A stretch of 64,000 bases of DNA from Planctomycetota bacterium (GCA_029550925.1 JAKPGL010000032.1:1-64000); one strand, 5' to 3'. Positions 27,981 to 38,589 are shown, counted from the first letter of the stretch. The notes: generated from the letters alone by a model not told the origin. Numbers and translations are program-made.

Positions 27981-30900
27981 ATGCTGAAGGCGTTGGAGCT
28001 GTTTGGATTCAAGAGCTTTGCGGACCGGACCCGGTTTGAGTTTCCGGCCGGGATTACCGCGATTGTCGGGCCGAACGGTTCCGGCAAGTCGAACATCGTC
28101 GATGCGATCAAATGGGTCCTGGGCGAGCAAAGCGTCAAGAGTCTCCGGGGCGTAGAGATGGCCGACGTGATCTTCAACGGTTCGGAGAACCGTCGGCCGA
28201 TGAATTCGGCGGAGATCACGCTCACCTTCGACAATTCCAAGCGGGTGTTCCCTTTAGATACGTCGGAGGTGCATCTGACGCGGCGAGTCTATCGGAGCGG
28301 GGAGAGCGAATATCTGATCAATCGTCAGCCCTGCCGACTGAAAGACCTCCGAGACCTGTTGGCCGGCACCGGGTTGGGCGCCCACGCCTATTGTGTGATC
28401 GAACAAGGTCGGGTCGATGTCCTGTTGCAGGCGTCCTCGAAGGATCGTCGGGTGATCTTCGAGGAGGCCGCCGGCGTCAGCCGATTCAAGGCCAAAAAGA
28501 TCGAAGCCCTTCGCCGTCTGGAGCGGGTGGAGCAGAACCTGGTTCGCCTTCGGGACATTGTCGAGGAGGTGGAAAGCCGGCTGCGCAGTGTGCGTCAGCA
28601 GGCGGGCAAGGCCCGACGATACCAGGAGTATATGGATCGGCTGCAAGCCCTGCGGACTCAGGTGGCCTGGGTGGATTGGACCCGATGGAGCGAACAACTG
28701 GCGCAACTGGAGCAGGAGGAGTCGGCTTTGTCGGCCGATCGCGCCCAACGCATGGCCGAGGCCGAAGCCCTGGAAACCCGCCAGTTGGAATTGGACGCCG
28801 AAATCGCCCAACTGCACGAAGCCATCCGAGCGGCGGAAACCCAATACGCCACCCATCGGGAACGGATCGCCGCCGAAGAAGCCGCCGTCGAACACCATCG
28901 GGCACAACTGCGGGACCTTTCGGAAGAGCGTGGGCGGATTCAGCGGCAAATGTTGGCCCTGAGCGTCCGCACCAACGACGTGGATCAGCAGATGGCGGAG
29001 ATCGTCGAAGCCCTCGCCGCCGCGGAAGATCATCATGGCCAACTGTTGCAAGTCTTGGCGGATCGGCAACAAAGCCTCCAGCAGGCGGACGCTTCCTGGA
29101 AGGAGCTTCAGGCCGCCGAAGAGGGACTTCGGACCCAGCAACGGCAACTGCTGGATCAGCGGACCGGATGGGAGAGCGAACGGAGTCGGCTCGAAGCATT
29201 GGCGGCGGCGGCGGAACAGGCGCGGGAGTCGGCTCAGTTGCGGCTGGTCGAATTGGCCCGCCAATGGCAAGAAGGGCAAAACCTCTGCCAGGCCCTTCGG
29301 ACCCAGCAGGAAACTCTGGAGAGCCAAGTTGCGGAGCGTCGGCAGCAGATCGCCTCGGCCGAAGCCCATTTGGACCAACTCCGCCGCCAACAGCAGACCC
29401 TCCAAGCCGAGGCCAACCAACTGGCCCAACGCAAAAGCGCCCTGGCCGAACGGGCGGCCCTCCTGGAAGAACTCCTCCAACGCCACGAAGGCGTCAGCCC
29501 GGGCGTCAAAGACCTCCTCTTGCAGCGAGAACAGAACCCCCAGGGGCCTTTGCAGGCGGTCAGCGGCTTGCTGGCCGATCTGGTTCAGGTCTCCATCGAG
29601 GCGGCGCCTTTGGTGGATATTGCCTTGGGGGAATGGACCCACTATGTGGCGGCCCATCCGACCCCAGAGTTGTGGGAATATCTTCGCCAACACGCCGCCG
29701 AGTTTCCCGGACGGGTGGGAATCCTTTGGTTGGAGGCCCCCCCCGCTGCCGCCTCGGCTGAGGCCCCCCAGGTGTCCGAAGACCTCCGAAACGAGCCGGG
29801 TGTATTGGCGCGGGCGGACAGCCTCGTGCAAACCACGCCTGCCTACCAAGGGCTTCTCCGGCGTCTGTTGGGGCGGACCTGGATTGTCGAGTCGTTGGAG
29901 GCGGCTCGGCGTCTGGCTGGGGAGCGGCCGGGATGTCACTTTGTTACCCTGGCCGGAGAGCGGCTTTCGGCCGAAGGCGTGCTGGAGATAGGACCTCGGC
30001 CTGCATTGGCAGGGGGGATTTCCCGGCGGAGCCAGTTGCGGAATCTGCGGGAGGAATTGGGGCAATTAGACTTGGCTTTGGAGGAGGTTGCCCAACAGGA
30101 GGCGAAGGTCCAGGAAGACCTAGAGGCCTGCCAAGAGCAGCTTCAGGGGTTCCGAGAGGAGTTGCAAGGGCTGGTGGAAAGCCTCGGAGAGCGTCAACAG
30201 CGTCTGGCCGCCGTCGAAGAGCGCCTTTGCCAATGGCGCAAGCAACAGGAGAGTCTGGAAACCCAGAGCCGGGAGGCGTCTTCTCAGGCGGAAGCGGCCC
30301 AGGCTGCCTTGGAGCAATCCGCGGCGGAAGGCCAACGTCTGGCCAACCACCTAGCCCAAATCGACGCAGATCTGGCCGAGCATGCCCAACAGATGTCGGA
30401 ACTCCAACGGCAGCGCAATGCGTTGGCCGAGCAAATCACCGGCCTGCAAGTCGAATTGGCCAAGAGCCAAGAACGTCTGGCCGCTCTGCGAACCCGAATG
30501 CGTCAGGTCGAAGAAAACCGCCAAGAACGTCAACGTCTCCTGGCCGAGTTGGAAGAGCAACTCTACCAAACCCAGTCCCGGTCCCAACAGGCGCAAACCC
30601 AGATACTCCAACGGCAATCCACCATTGCCGAACTCTATTTGGCCAAAGAATCCGTGGCGGCGAGGATTCGAGAGTTGCTTGAGACCCGTGGGCAGTGGCA
30701 AGAGCGGCGTTCGGAGCTGGCGGGGGCGGCGCAGCAGGCGTGGGCCTTGGTCCGCAAGATCGAAGAAGAGCTGCACGCCCGGCAACTGGAGGCTGGCGAG
30801 GTCCGCCAACAACGGGCCAACCTGGCGCAACGGTTCCAGGAAGAGTACGGGATTGATTTGGCGGCGTTGGAAGACGGCCCGCCGGAACAAGACGGCCGCG

Positions 30901-31622
30901 GTCGGGAAGAAGTCCAACAAGAAATCGAAGACCTCCGGCGAAAAATCCACCATTTGGGCAACGTCAACCTGGAGGCCCTGGAGGAACTCCAACAACTGGA
31001 AACCCGCTACGAGGGCCTCCAGGGGCAGTATCAAGACCTGGCCAAGGCCAAAGCGTCGTTGGAACGGATCATCGAACGGATCAATGCGGACAGCCGGCGG
31101 CTATTCCTGGAAACGCTCGAAGCGGTGCGGAGCCATTTCCACACCCTGTTCCGGGACCTATTCGGCGGCGGCAGGGCCGACATCCTGTTGGAAGAAGGCG
31201 TCGATGTGTTGGAAAGCGGGGTGGAGATAGTGGCCCGTCCGCCCGGCAAAGAGCCGCGAAGTATCTCGCTGCTGAGCGGGGGGGAAAAAACCCTCACCTG
31301 TGTGGCGTTGCTCTTGGCGATCTTTCGGAGTCGGCCCAGCCCCTTCTGTATCCTGGATGAAGTGGACGCCGCCCTGGACGAAGCCAATATCGACCGATTT
31401 ATCAAAGTCCTGAAAGATTTTCTGAGTATTACCCAGTTTATCATCGTTACCCATTCGAAGAAGACGATGACCTGTGCGGATACCTTGTATGGGGTAACGA
31501 TGCAGGAATCCGGGGTATCCAAACAGGTGTCGGTCCGGTTTGAAGACGTGAGCGAAGACGGCCGGGTGCCGCTTTTGGAATCTCCCCCTGCCGCCGCCCC
31601 AACGGACCAACAAGCCGCCTGA
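27981..31622 (+). CDS. smc: Chromosome segregation protein SMC
   Basis: The 1213-residue protein has the full SMC plan. The N-terminal ATPase half holds [20 protein letters not shown] (Walker A, 31-38). Two long coiled coils flank a hinge at about 510-670. The C-terminal half holds the signature [19 protein letters not shown] and Walker [16 protein letters not shown] dimers bind DNA and compact the chromosome with ScpA/ScpB, which are not in this window. Length is close to the family norm. The ribosome site is AAGGCGG. It stands alone, with 177 bp before it and 920 bp after it. Confidence 0.97.
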   Translation: MLKALELFGFKSFADRTRFEFPAGITAIVGPNGSGKSNIVDAIKWVLGEQSVKSLRGVEMADVIFNGSENRRPMNSAEITLTFDNSKRVFPLDTSEVHLTRRVYRSGESEYLINRQPCRLKDLRDLLAGTGLGAHAYCVIEQGRVDVLLQASSKDRRVIFEEAAGVSRFKAKKIEALRRLERVEQNLVRLRDIVEEVESRLRSVRQQAGKARRYQEYMDRLQALRTQVAWVDWTRWSEQLAQLEQEESALSADRAQRMAEAEALETRQLELDAEIAQLHEAIRAAETQYATHRERIAAEEAAVEHHRAQLRDLSEERGRIQRQMLALSVRTNDVDQQMAEIVEALAAAEDHHGQLLQVLADRQQSLQQADASWKELQAAEEGLRTQQRQLLDQRTGWESERSRLEALAAAAEQARESAQLRLVELARQWQEGQNLCQALRTQQETLESQVAERRQQIASAEAHLDQLRRQQQTLQAEANQLAQRKSALAERAALLEELLQRHEGVSPGVKDLLLQREQNPQGPLQAVSGLLADLVQVSIEAAPLVDIALGEWTHYVAAHPTPELWEYLRQHAAEFPGRVGILWLEAPPAAASAEAPQVSEDLRNEPGVLARADSLVQTTPAYQGLLRRLLGRTWIVESLEAARRLAGERPGCHFVTLAGERLSAEGVLEIGPRPALAGGISRRSQLRNLREELGQLDLALEEVAQQEAKVQEDLEACQEQLQGFREELQGLVESLGERQQRLAAVEERLCQWRKQQESLETQSREASSQAEAAQAALEQSAAEGQRLANHLAQIDADLAEHAQQMSELQRQRNALAEQITGLQVELAKSQERLAALRTRMRQVEENRQERQRLLAELEEQLYQTQSRSQQAQTQILQRQSTIAELYLAKESVAARIRELLETRGQWQERRSELAGAAQQAWALVRKIEEELHARQLEAGEVRQQRANLAQRFQEEYGIDLAALEDGPPEQDGRGREEVQQEIEDLRRKIHHLGNVNLEALEELQQLETRYEGLQGQYQDLAKAKASLERIIERINADSRRLFLETLEAVRSHFHTLFRDLFGGGRADILLEEGVDVLESGVEIVARPPGKEPRSISLLSGGEKTLTCVALLLAIFRSRPSPFCILDEVDAALDEANIDRFIKVLKDFLSITQFIIVTHSKKTMTCADTLYGVTMQESGVSKQVSVRFEDVSEDGRVPLLESPPAAAPTDQQAA

Positions 31623-32542
31623 AGCCTCGACCTTTTGGGACTCGGCGTATTGGAGTCCCTCCCTCAGCCCCCTCCAAGCAAGCAGACGCCGCCTCCTGCT
31701 GGAGCCGCCTGGCCGAACGGGATGTGGGGCAAAATCAATGGATCGGGTTCGGAAAGAACCAGGCGTCGCCCCACGCGGCGGCTTTGGCAAGCAACCTTCG
31801 GAACGCAAAAACAGGGAAAGGAAAGGATTGGATTGGTCTATGCCTGGTGGATCGGCATGGTCTGGTCAAAAGGTGCGTTGGGGTATCCGGACACCTGGGG
31901 AAATGTAAAATTTTTTGAAAATCTTCAAAAATTTTCTTTTCTCCTCTTAACCTTTTTGCCAACATTACTACAATAAGCACAAATAACCGACGATATACGA
32001 GGAAGTCAACGAGGATTGTCAACGGAAGAGCCCACCCTTCGAGGAGTCATGCTCCAGGGGCAGCTCTTAAAACAAGACGGACCTCCTTATGGATCTTCGC
32101 CTAGGGACGATCACAGGCCGACGAAGAGAAGGAGTGAACCAATAAGCCTTCCCAGCGGGTTCCAGCATCCATGCGAGGATCAATAAGGCCCTCCTGACAA
32201 AACCTGTCCGGTCATGGAAATCCTGGGACGGGGGAGTAGCCCTTGAGCGGCGTCGGGAGAGAAAGAATAATTAGACCTTCGAAAGCTTGACTCCAACCTT
32301 CAAAGGAGTCCGGTCGGAAGCTGAAAACGACCGGACCGACTATGGCCGAGGAAACGTGTCCCGAGAAGAAAATCTGCTTTTGGCGCTTCAATAACCGGCT
32401 GTTCGCTCTCTGCCGGAGCTACGCCGAAGGAACCGGGTGGCCGATCTTGAAGGTTCTCGGCGATTACCAGCGGAAGCTCCCTGGTGGAAGGGGGTCTTTT
32501 GCTTTTCAGGTCCGGCAAGGGCCTTTCTAGGAGGAATCCCCG
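31623..32542. other. Long intergenic region before the kamA-like gene
   Basis: This 920-bp stretch is the longest gene-free region of the window. It contains an AT-rich imperfect hairpin at about 31909-31937 (AAAATTTTTTGAA paired with TTCAAAAATTTT) and a perfect 9-bp hairpin at 32308-32336 (GTCCGGTCG/CGACCGGAC). I see no supported gene. A 62-codon frame at 32342-32530 has no ribosome site. The region may hold a structured leader or ncRNA. Confidence 0.4.
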
Positions 32543-33907
32543 ATGAGTAGTAGTGCGACGGAGTCTGCTGAATCCTCTTACAGTCTGGTGGTGGACGAGG
32601 AGCCTCCTGGTCCTTTGACCCAGCCTTTCCTTCCTGTGCTCTCTCCTCCTCCGCCGTCCATTTCCACCAATCTTGGTTCCCAGGGGCGGGTTTCCCGCCT
32701 TCTGGTGCGGAAACGAAAACCGGCGTCCCAACCATTCGCTTCCCCGGCGGCAGAAGGGGGTGAGGCCCGTTCCGGCCTGAACCTCCGTAGTAAAGCCTTC
32801 CGCAAAACGTTCTTCCCCCAGACGCCGGAAAAACTCTGGAACGATTGGCATTGGCAAATCCGAAACCGATTCCGCACCCTGGCCCAGCTAGAGCGGATCC
32901 TTCAGCTTTCGGAAGAAGAACGGGAAGCGATTCGGCAGGGGGGGTTGCAGCTTCCGGTGGCCATTACTCCTTACTATGCCAGCCTGTTGGATCCGCTGGA
33001 TCCGAACCATCCGCTGCGGCGGATGGTAGTGCCTCGGCCCGCCGAGTTTATCCACACGCCGGGGGAATCGGCCGATCCGTTGGGCGAAGACGGTCATAGC
33101 CCGGTCCCAGGCCTGGTGCATCGGTATCCGGACCGAGTGCTTCTGCTGGCCCATGATTTCTGTTCGACGTATTGTCGGTATTGCACCCGTTCCCGGATGG
33201 TCGGGCACGGGGAGATGGCCGCCACACAGGCCCGGCTGGAAGCCGCCTTGGACTATATCCGCCGAACCCCTACAGTGCGAGACGTGTTGGTTTCCGGCGG
33301 CGATCCGCTCACCTTGAGCGACCAGCGCCTGGACGAAATCCTCTCCGCCATCCGGGCCATCCCCCATGTCCAGATCGTCCGCCTGGGAACCAAGGTGCCG
33401 GCGGTCCTGCCGCAGCGGATCACCCCCGCCTTGTGCCGGATGCTCCGCAAACATCATCCCCTCTGGATCAGTTTGCACTTCCAGCATCCGGAAGAATGCA
33501 CGCCGGAGGCGTATCAGGCATGTACCCGGCTGGCTGACGCCGGAATCCCCCTCGGTTCGCAGACCGTCCTGCTCCAAGGGATCAATGATTCCGTGGAGAC
33601 GATGAAGGAGCTGGTCCATCGGCTGTTGCAGATGCGGGTTCGACCTTATTATCTGTTCCAATGCGATCCGATCTGCGGGTCGGCCCACTTCCGCACGCCG
33701 GTCTCCAAGGGCATTGAAATCATCCAGGGGCTTCGGGGACACACCAGCGGGTATGCGATCCCCTATTATGTCATTGACCTGCCGGGCGGCGGCGGCAAAG
33801 TCCCCTTACAACCGGAGTATTTTGTCGGCCGAGACGGCAACGATCTGGTCTTCCGAAACTTCGAAGGAAAGACCTTCCGGTATCCGGACCCCATCCCCTC
33901 GGAATAA
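32543..33907 (+). CDS. KamA/EpmB-family radical SAM aminomutase
   Basis: The 454-residue protein starts after AGGAGGAATCCCCG. It has an unusual Pro/Ser-rich N-terminal extension of about 85 residues, then a lysine 2,3-aminomutase-type core. The radical SAM cluster motif is C207-x3-C211-x2-C214 in HDFCSTYCRYCTRSR. VLVSGGDPLTLSDQRL is the SAM-binding GGDP block. The lysine in LPGGGGKVPL is the predicted PLP anchor. Members act on free lysine or on an EF-P lysine; the sequence alone does not decide, and no efp gene is adjacent. Family enzymes are about 340-420 residues, so the extension is extra. Confidence 0.9.
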   Translation: MSSSATESAESSYSLVVDEEPPGPLTQPFLPVLSPPPPSISTNLGSQGRVSRLLVRKRKPASQPFASPAAEGGEARSGLNLRSKAFRKTFFPQTPEKLWNDWHWQIRNRFRTLAQLERILQLSEEEREAIRQGGLQLPVAITPYYASLLDPLDPNHPLRRMVVPRPAEFIHTPGESADPLGEDGHSPVPGLVHRYPDRVLLLAHDFCSTYCRYCTRSRMVGHGEMAATQARLEAALDYIRRTPTVRDVLVSGGDPLTLSDQRLDEILSAIRAIPHVQIVRLGTKVPAVLPQRITPALCRMLRKHHPLWISLHFQHPEECTPEAYQACTRLADAGIPLGSQTVLLQGINDSVETMKELVHRLLQMRVRPYYLFQCDPICGSAHFRTPVSKGIEIIQGLRGHTSGYAIPYYVIDLPGGGGKVPLQPEYFVGRDGNDLVFRNFEGKTFRYPDPIPSE

Positions 33908-34026
33908 CCCCCTCCGGACAACCGGACCCATAGGGCAATCTCAAAAAACCGCCTCACCCTTTCCTGGGAAAACTCCACCCCCGGTAAGAGAATTTAGCGG
34001 GAGGCGGAACGGTCTTTGCTTGTCCT

Positions 34027-34485
34027 TTAGAAAGCCCCTGATTCCAAGTGATACCGCAGATGGCTGAGCACTGCCTCCCGGTGCTCGCCCCAGGGAAGAT
34101 AGACTGCCCGAAACCCATCCATAGGCCGAGGGCTTTTCGTCGGCCAGACCCATACCCCAGAATCGGCCTCCTCATACCGCCCAATGGCCTTCCAAGGGAT
34201 TTTCCATTGCAACCCCCAAACTGCTTGCAAGATGCCTTCGGGATTGAGTTCGTAGCGGATCGGCGTCAAAAGCCGCCAACTGGCCAACATCACCACTCCT
34301 ACCGCCAACCCCGCTAAATACCCCCGGCCCGTAACCCCTAGGACCAGCCACCAAACCGCCCCTTCTAACAAGCACCAACCCACCGCCCACCCGGGATGTT
34401 CCGCCAGATACCACACCCGCCATCGGATCGGCGGCGGGGCGGCAGGCCGAATGGTTTTCGAACGCTGGGAAGAGGAAGCCGGCAT
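34027..34485 (-). CDS. Membrane protein with PH-like (DUF304-type) domain
   Basis: The 152-residue protein starts at MPASSSQRSK; an earlier TTG 18 bp upstream is less likely. Two hydrophobic segments (GWCLLEGAVWWLVLGVTG and LAGLAVGVVMLASWRLL) are followed by a cytoplasmic domain, RYELNPEGILQAVWGLQWKI then IPWKAIGRYEEADSGV. The latter resembles bacterial PH-type domains, where a predicted beta pattern begins with the Leu-Asn-Pro-Glu-Gly turn. Function is unknown. It is convergent with the kamA-like gene (119-bp gap). Confidence 0.65.
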   Translation of the reverse strand: MPASSSQRSKTIRPAAPPPIRWRVWYLAEHPGWAVGWCLLEGAVWWLVLGVTGRGYLAGLAVGVVMLASWRLLTPIRYELNPEGILQAVWGLQWKIPWKAIGRYEEADSGVWVWPTKSPRPMDGFRAVYLPWGEHREAVLSHLRYHLESGAF

Positions 34486-34857
34486 GGACACAACTCTTGT
34501 CAAGTTTTATCAAGGAACCTGAAAAACGCCCCTTTTCCACTAAGAGGCTCTAACAAAACGGCCTTTCCTACTCACCTCCTCCAGCGGGGAGAATAGGTCG
34601 AATCTTTTGAGCCTTCGTTTTGTTAGAGCTTCTAAAAAGACTCCCTAGATTCCTCCGTTTGTCTAATTTTACATTATCCGATACTCTCGCCTCATGGGAA
34701 TCCCTGAGTGGTTAAAAGGGTAAAAAATGGGAAGAAACTATCCCCTGCACCTCTCACCCGAAGGCTCAAAGATACCACCTCCCCGGCATTGCCTCCTAAC
34801 GAAAAGCAGCACCCTCCCTCCAGCAGATGTGGGGGAAAGATATCCCGCAGAAGGTTC
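34486..34857. other. Intergenic region with P3 repeat
   Basis: The 372-bp gap holds the 91-bp P3 inverted-repeat element (34543-34633). The rest has no supported gene. Confidence 0.45.
34543..34633 (+). repeat. 91-bp inverted-repeat element, family P3, copy 1
   Basis: The terminal repeats are AGAGGCTCTAACAAAACG at the left and CGTTTTGTTAGAGCTTCT at the right (17 of 18 positions pair). The core is shared with the copy at 62964-63055, including GAGAATAGGTCGAATCTTTT. Nothing in it codes. Confidence 0.75.
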
Positions 34858-35997
34858 CTACCGAGACCGGCCTGGGTCCTGACGGTAATCCGCGCTCAGG
34901 CTTCGGCGTGGGACTTGGACCGGAATTGGTTGGGGATCGAACGGGATGCCGGCCAGGGTTTTTAATTTAGGTCCCATGCCGGGGGTGTCGGCGGGTTCGG
35001 CTCGGAAGAGTTCCATGATCGCATGAATTTGAGGATTCAGTTCGATTTTGCCGTCCGGCCGGGGAGTCCCCACCGAATCGAAACTCCCTACCGTAACAAT
35101 GCTGGCGTACCGATCATGGAACTCATACGCCTCATAGCCTTTCATCCGAAGGGCTTCGGTCAGTTTATGGGCGGCCAAGGCGGCCTTATCGAGGTTGCTT
35201 TCAAAATCTTCCTGACCCTGCTGAATCCGCTGGATACGCTGGGGATCCAAAATCACCGTTCCGGTAAAGGTCGCCACCTGGACCGTATATTTGCCGGGAC
35301 ACCGGAGCAAACTATACGGCAAATCGGCGTTCATCTGCTCGACCAGGGCGTCCATTCCTTTGGGAGCGAAGTATTCCCGTGGGAGCAACGGGTTGGTGGT
35401 CAAAAACGCCTTGCACATCGGTCCGAGGGATTCTTTTTCCGCACGGACATATTTGGTAAACATTCGCCAGGCGGCCAAGTTTTGAGAAGTGGGTTTCTCG
35501 GCGCTGGGTTTGAGGCATTCCGGCTGGCAGTATTTGATTTTTTCCAATGTCTGTTGGGCTTCGGGATCATCGACCGCGGGAAAATCTCCTACCATCACGG
35601 CGATTTCGTCGAATTGCGGCGGCCTGCGATACCTCATCCGTACTGGGTTTCCATACCGATCCACCCCCCGGCCTAACACCTCCTCGCCCACCTGGAAGTG
35701 CATTCGGTGCATATAGGCGTTCATTTTATACCGTTGGCGGAGTTCTAAGACCAATTCCCTGGCCTGCTGTTCCGCTCGTTCGCCAGAAAAACTACAGGCC
35801 ATGATGAGCCAAGGACCACATTCTGGGGATAAGTTGTAGGTCTTATTGGGGTCTGCTTCCACCTTTTTGGAGGAGATAATTCCTGCCCACGGTGGAGCAG
35901 CCAGCCCGATCTGCCCCCATTCTCCCCCCCCTACCATCACAACAACCACTCCGAAAAGGATTGGAAGCCCTAACGAAAAGAGTTTTCGGATTGGCAT
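34858..35997 (-). CDS. Exported hypothetical protein (planctomycete-type, SPOR-like segment)
   Basis: The 379-residue protein starts after GGGAGGTCAACGTAAG. A signal peptide ends near IGLAAPPW. Residues about 55-135 (WLIMACSFSGERAEQQAREL, then FDEIAVMVGDFPAVDDPEAQ) look like a repeat-binding domain of SPOR type. The rest (ILDPQRIQRIQQGQEDFESN, KLTEALRMKGYEAYEFHDRY) forms a second, similar half that ends with SIVTVGSF. Two SPOR-like halves in one protein are my reading. The function is unknown. It stands alone between two intergenic regions. Confidence 0.68.
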   Translation of the reverse strand: MPIRKLFSLGLPILFGVVVVMVGGGEWGQIGLAAPPWAGIISSKKVEADPNKTYNLSPECGPWLIMACSFSGERAEQQARELVLELRQRYKMNAYMHRMHFQVGEEVLGRGVDRYGNPVRMRYRRPPQFDEIAVMVGDFPAVDDPEAQQTLEKIKYCQPECLKPSAEKPTSQNLAAWRMFTKYVRAEKESLGPMCKAFLTTNPLLPREYFAPKGMDALVEQMNADLPYSLLRCPGKYTVQVATFTGTVILDPQRIQRIQQGQEDFESNLDKAALAAHKLTEALRMKGYEAYEFHDRYASIVTVGSFDSVGTPRPDGKIELNPQIHAIMELFRAEPADTPGMGPKLKTLAGIPFDPQPIPVQVPRRSLSADYRQDPGRSR

Positions 35998-36617
35998 CTT
36001 ACGTTGACCTCCCAGACTTTCTCGAGGGATACGACAAGGTTTTTAGGAAAAGCGGCCCAGAGTCTAGCAAAACCAACCTTTTCTGGTCCAGAGGAACTTA
36101 GGCGGAAAAGACTGCATTTGTTTTTCTGGTATTTTTGGTTGTTGTCTGGGATACCCGGATGAGAAGACCCCTTCGAGATCATTTTTACTACTCATCCCCT
36201 TTTAGATGGCCTCTATATGATTCTCAGATTGTCGCATCTTTGATAAACTAATACTGTCCCAGCTAGCGGAAATGCTACTATCCACGATAGTAAATGGGAA
36301 TTCCATGGTATTGTCCCCGTGAAAGCTCCTAATCCAGGAGCCACGCCCGCTAGGATGGGGGGCGGCCATAGGGGCCGGTATCCCCACTTGCGAGGGAATG
36401 GCAATCGAAAGCTTCCTCCCAAAAGTTACCCCGTCCACTTGGCAGAAGTGTATCCACGATGTTCTTCCCCGAACCAAGCCTGTTTGCCTTTGGCATCTTT
36501 CTTTGTCTGGAAACATCCGGGGTTTACTGGAAATATGGGGTTTAGAAGTATCCAGGGTTTACTGGAAGTATTCGGGCTCTAACGGTACGGCGGAAGGTAT
36601 CCGCAGGAGATGGTCTC
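35998..36617. promoter_or_regulatory. Upstream region of the sigma-54 activator gene, with iterons
   Basis: The 620-bp gap contains four tandem imperfect repeats (36507-36581) just before the activator gene. A hydrophobic 69-codon minus-strand frame near 36213-36422 lacks a ribosome site and is not called. Confidence 0.45.
36507..36581 (+). repeat. Four tandem 17-20 bp iterons before the sigma-54 activator gene
   Basis: The units are CTGGAAACATCCGGGGTTTA (36507-36526), CTGGAAATATGGGGTTTA (36527-36544), GAAGTATCCAGGGTTTA (36545-36561) and CTGGAAGTATTCGGGCTCTA (36562-36581). The array ends 36 bp before the ATG at 36618, a place suited to an operator for autoregulation or to another regulator. 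Confidence 0.65.
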
Positions 36618-38582
36618 ATGGCAGCCCCTGGTTTTGACCGAGACGTACCCGACGGTGTTGAGACTCCCGCAGATTTTCCAACGAAGGTCTCCGACATTGT
36701 GCGGGAGGTTTGGGAACAGGCAGGCCGGGTCCAACAGCCAGAGGAGTATCTGCCCCTGATCCTCCCCCGATTGGCCGGGGCGGTGGGGGCCGATTTTTGC
36801 GCGCTGGCCGTGGCGGAGGAAGGCCGATGGGAGGCAATCGGACAGACGGGATTGCCCCGATCGTTGCCGGTAGAATTGTTGGGGACGGCTTTAGATCAAG
36901 AACAACCCCAGAGCGATGGATGCCAGTGGAACGTAATTCCGTTGGCCGCCCGGGAAACGCCGTCTGCCGCCTTGGCGGTTCATTTCGGCCAAGCGCCGCC
37001 CGGATGGGCGATGGTTTTTTTGATGCATGTCGGTCCTGCCTTTTATGACGCCTGGAAACGGGTTTGCCGGGTTCATCAGAACGTCCAACGGGTGCATCGA
37101 CTTCAGACGTTGCTGGAGATTGCCGCCCGATGGAATCAGACCCAGGAATTGGAGACCCTTTTGGTCCAGATCGCCGAGGCGGCTACCCGACTGATGGAAT
37201 GTGATCGGGCCAGTATTTTCCTTTGGGATCGAGCAACCCACAGTTTAGTAGGTCGGCCTGCGTTGGGGATGCCCGGTGGAGAATTGCGAATTCCGGACGA
37301 TCGGGGGGTGGTAGGCCAGGTCTTGCGGACCGGCCAGTCCCTGCGTGCCGACGCCCAACACCACCCCGAATGGATCGACCGCCAAGTGGATAGCACCACC
37401 GGCTACCGGACTCGCAGCGTGTTGGCCGCCCCTCTTAGGAGCCGAACCGGAGAGGTCTTCGGCGTATTCGAGGTGCTCAACAAGCGGCAGGGGCGGTTTA
37501 CCGCCGAAGACGAGGCGGGGCTGGAGGAATTGGCCGCCCAGGCCGCCGTCGCCTTGGAAAATGTCCGGGATCGGCAGCAATTGATCTCGGCGCATCGTCG
37601 GCTGGCAGAAGCGGCGAGGGAAGGGACGGAACTGTTGGGCCAAAGCCCGGCCATTCAGGCCATCCGTGCCAGCATCCAGCGGATCGCCGATACCGATCTG
37701 CCGGTGCTCATTTTGGGTGAAAATGGGAGCGGCAAGGAGGTGGTTGCCCGGGCCATCCACTTCCACAGCCGACGCCGCGACAAGCCCTTTATCGCGGTCA
37801 ATTGTGCGGCCATTCCCGACACCTTGGCCGAGAGCGAACTTTTCGGCCATGAAAAAGGCGCGTTTACCGACGCCCATCAGAGCCGTCCGGGCAAGTTTGA
37901 ATTGGCCGCCGAGGGCGCCCTGTTTTTGGACGAAATCGGCGACCTGAGCCTCTCGATCCAGGCAAAACTCCTCCGGGTGCTGGAGGAGAAGGTAATTGTA
38001 CGGGTGGGCGGCAGTCGGCCGATTTCCACAGCCGCCCGCGTCATCGCCGCCACCAATCAAGACTTGGCCGAGATGGTCCGCCGCAGGCAGTTTCGAGAGG
38101 ACCTGTTTTATCGGCTCAATGTGGTTAGCCTGGTGTTGCCGCCGCTGCGGGATCGACCGGGCGACATCATGCTTTTGGCGGAACATTTTCTCCGGGAGTT
38201 TTGTCGGCGGGCGCGTCGGCCGGCGCCTCGGTTTTCTGCCGAAGCGCGCGCCCGGCTGGAAAGCCACTCGTGGCCCGGCAATGTGCGGGAACTTCGCAAC
38301 TTAATGGAGCGGCTCGCCTATCTGGGACCGAGTGATGTGATCGAAGGCAGCGATCTCAGTTTTATCCTTGCCCCCAACCCCCGAGACGCTCTGGCCGTGG
38401 AAACCAATCTGCCCCTGGCCGAGGCGACCGCCCGCTTTCAGGCCGCCTATATCCGCCGCTCGATCCAACGGGCCGGCGGCAACATCACCCAGGCCGCCGA
38501 ACAATTAGGACTCCATCGCTCCAACCTCTATCGAAAAATGCGCCAGTTAGGCATGGCGGACCAGCCGAACTTAGAATCATAG
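36618..38582 (+). CDS. Sigma-54-dependent activator with GAF domain and Fis HTH
   Basis: The 654-residue protein starts after AGGAGATGGTCTC. Its N-terminal part (1-165) resembles a divergent sensory domain. A GAF domain spans about 170-318 (MECDRASIFLWDRATHSLVG, then FTAEDEAGLEELAAQAAVAL). The AAA+ domain spans about 335-570: Walker A GENGSGKE, the sigma-54 contact loop GAFTDA, Walker B LFLDEIGDL and the R finger in FREDLFYRLNVV. The C-terminal HTH is of Fis type (NITQAAEQLGLHRSNLYRKM). It needs RpoN to open promoters. The GAF ligand is unknown. It is followed at 7 bp by a Cys-cluster protein gene. Confidence 0.94.
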   Translation: MAAPGFDRDVPDGVETPADFPTKVSDIVREVWEQAGRVQQPEEYLPLILPRLAGAVGADFCALAVAEEGRWEAIGQTGLPRSLPVELLGTALDQEQPQSDGCQWNVIPLAARETPSAALAVHFGQAPPGWAMVFLMHVGPAFYDAWKRVCRVHQNVQRVHRLQTLLEIAARWNQTQELETLLVQIAEAATRLMECDRASIFLWDRATHSLVGRPALGMPGGELRIPDDRGVVGQVLRTGQSLRADAQHHPEWIDRQVDSTTGYRTRSVLAAPLRSRTGEVFGVFEVLNKRQGRFTAEDEAGLEELAAQAAVALENVRDRQQLISAHRRLAEAAREGTELLGQSPAIQAIRASIQRIADTDLPVLILGENGSGKEVVARAIHFHSRRRDKPFIAVNCAAIPDTLAESELFGHEKGAFTDAHQSRPGKFELAAEGALFLDEIGDLSLSIQAKLLRVLEEKVIVRVGGSRPISTAARVIAATNQDLAEMVRRRQFREDLFYRLNVVSLVLPPLRDRPGDIMLLAEHFLREFCRRARRPAPRFSAEARARLESHSWPGNVRELRNLMERLAYLGPSDVIEGSDLSFILAPNPRDALAVETNLPLAEATARFQAAYIRRSIQRAGGNITQAAEQLGLHRSNLYRKMRQLGMADQPNLES

Positions 38583-38589
38583 AACGGCT

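Noticed and set aside
28112-30682. Long alternative-frame ORFs within smc
   Set aside because: They are Arg/Pro/Gly-rich shadows of the SMC frame in GC-rich DNA, with no motifs.
32231-32240. Manganese (yybP-ykoY) riboswitch core GGGGAGTAGC
   Set aside because: Only the 10-base motif is present. I could not find the second conserved loop, and the next gene is not a metal transporter.
32342-32530. Small 62-codon gene before the kamA-like gene
   Set aside because: No ribosome site, no family likeness, and it lies partly in a hairpin.
34543-34633. tRNA or known small RNA
   Set aside because: The GGTCGAATC core recalls a T-loop, but no acceptor stem, anticodon arm or CCA fits. The second copy at 62964 shows it is an inverted-repeat element.
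36213-36422. Small 69-codon membrane protein on the minus strand
   Set aside because: It starts with TTG without a ribosome site and overlaps no conserved context. The hydrophobic run alone is weak evidence.
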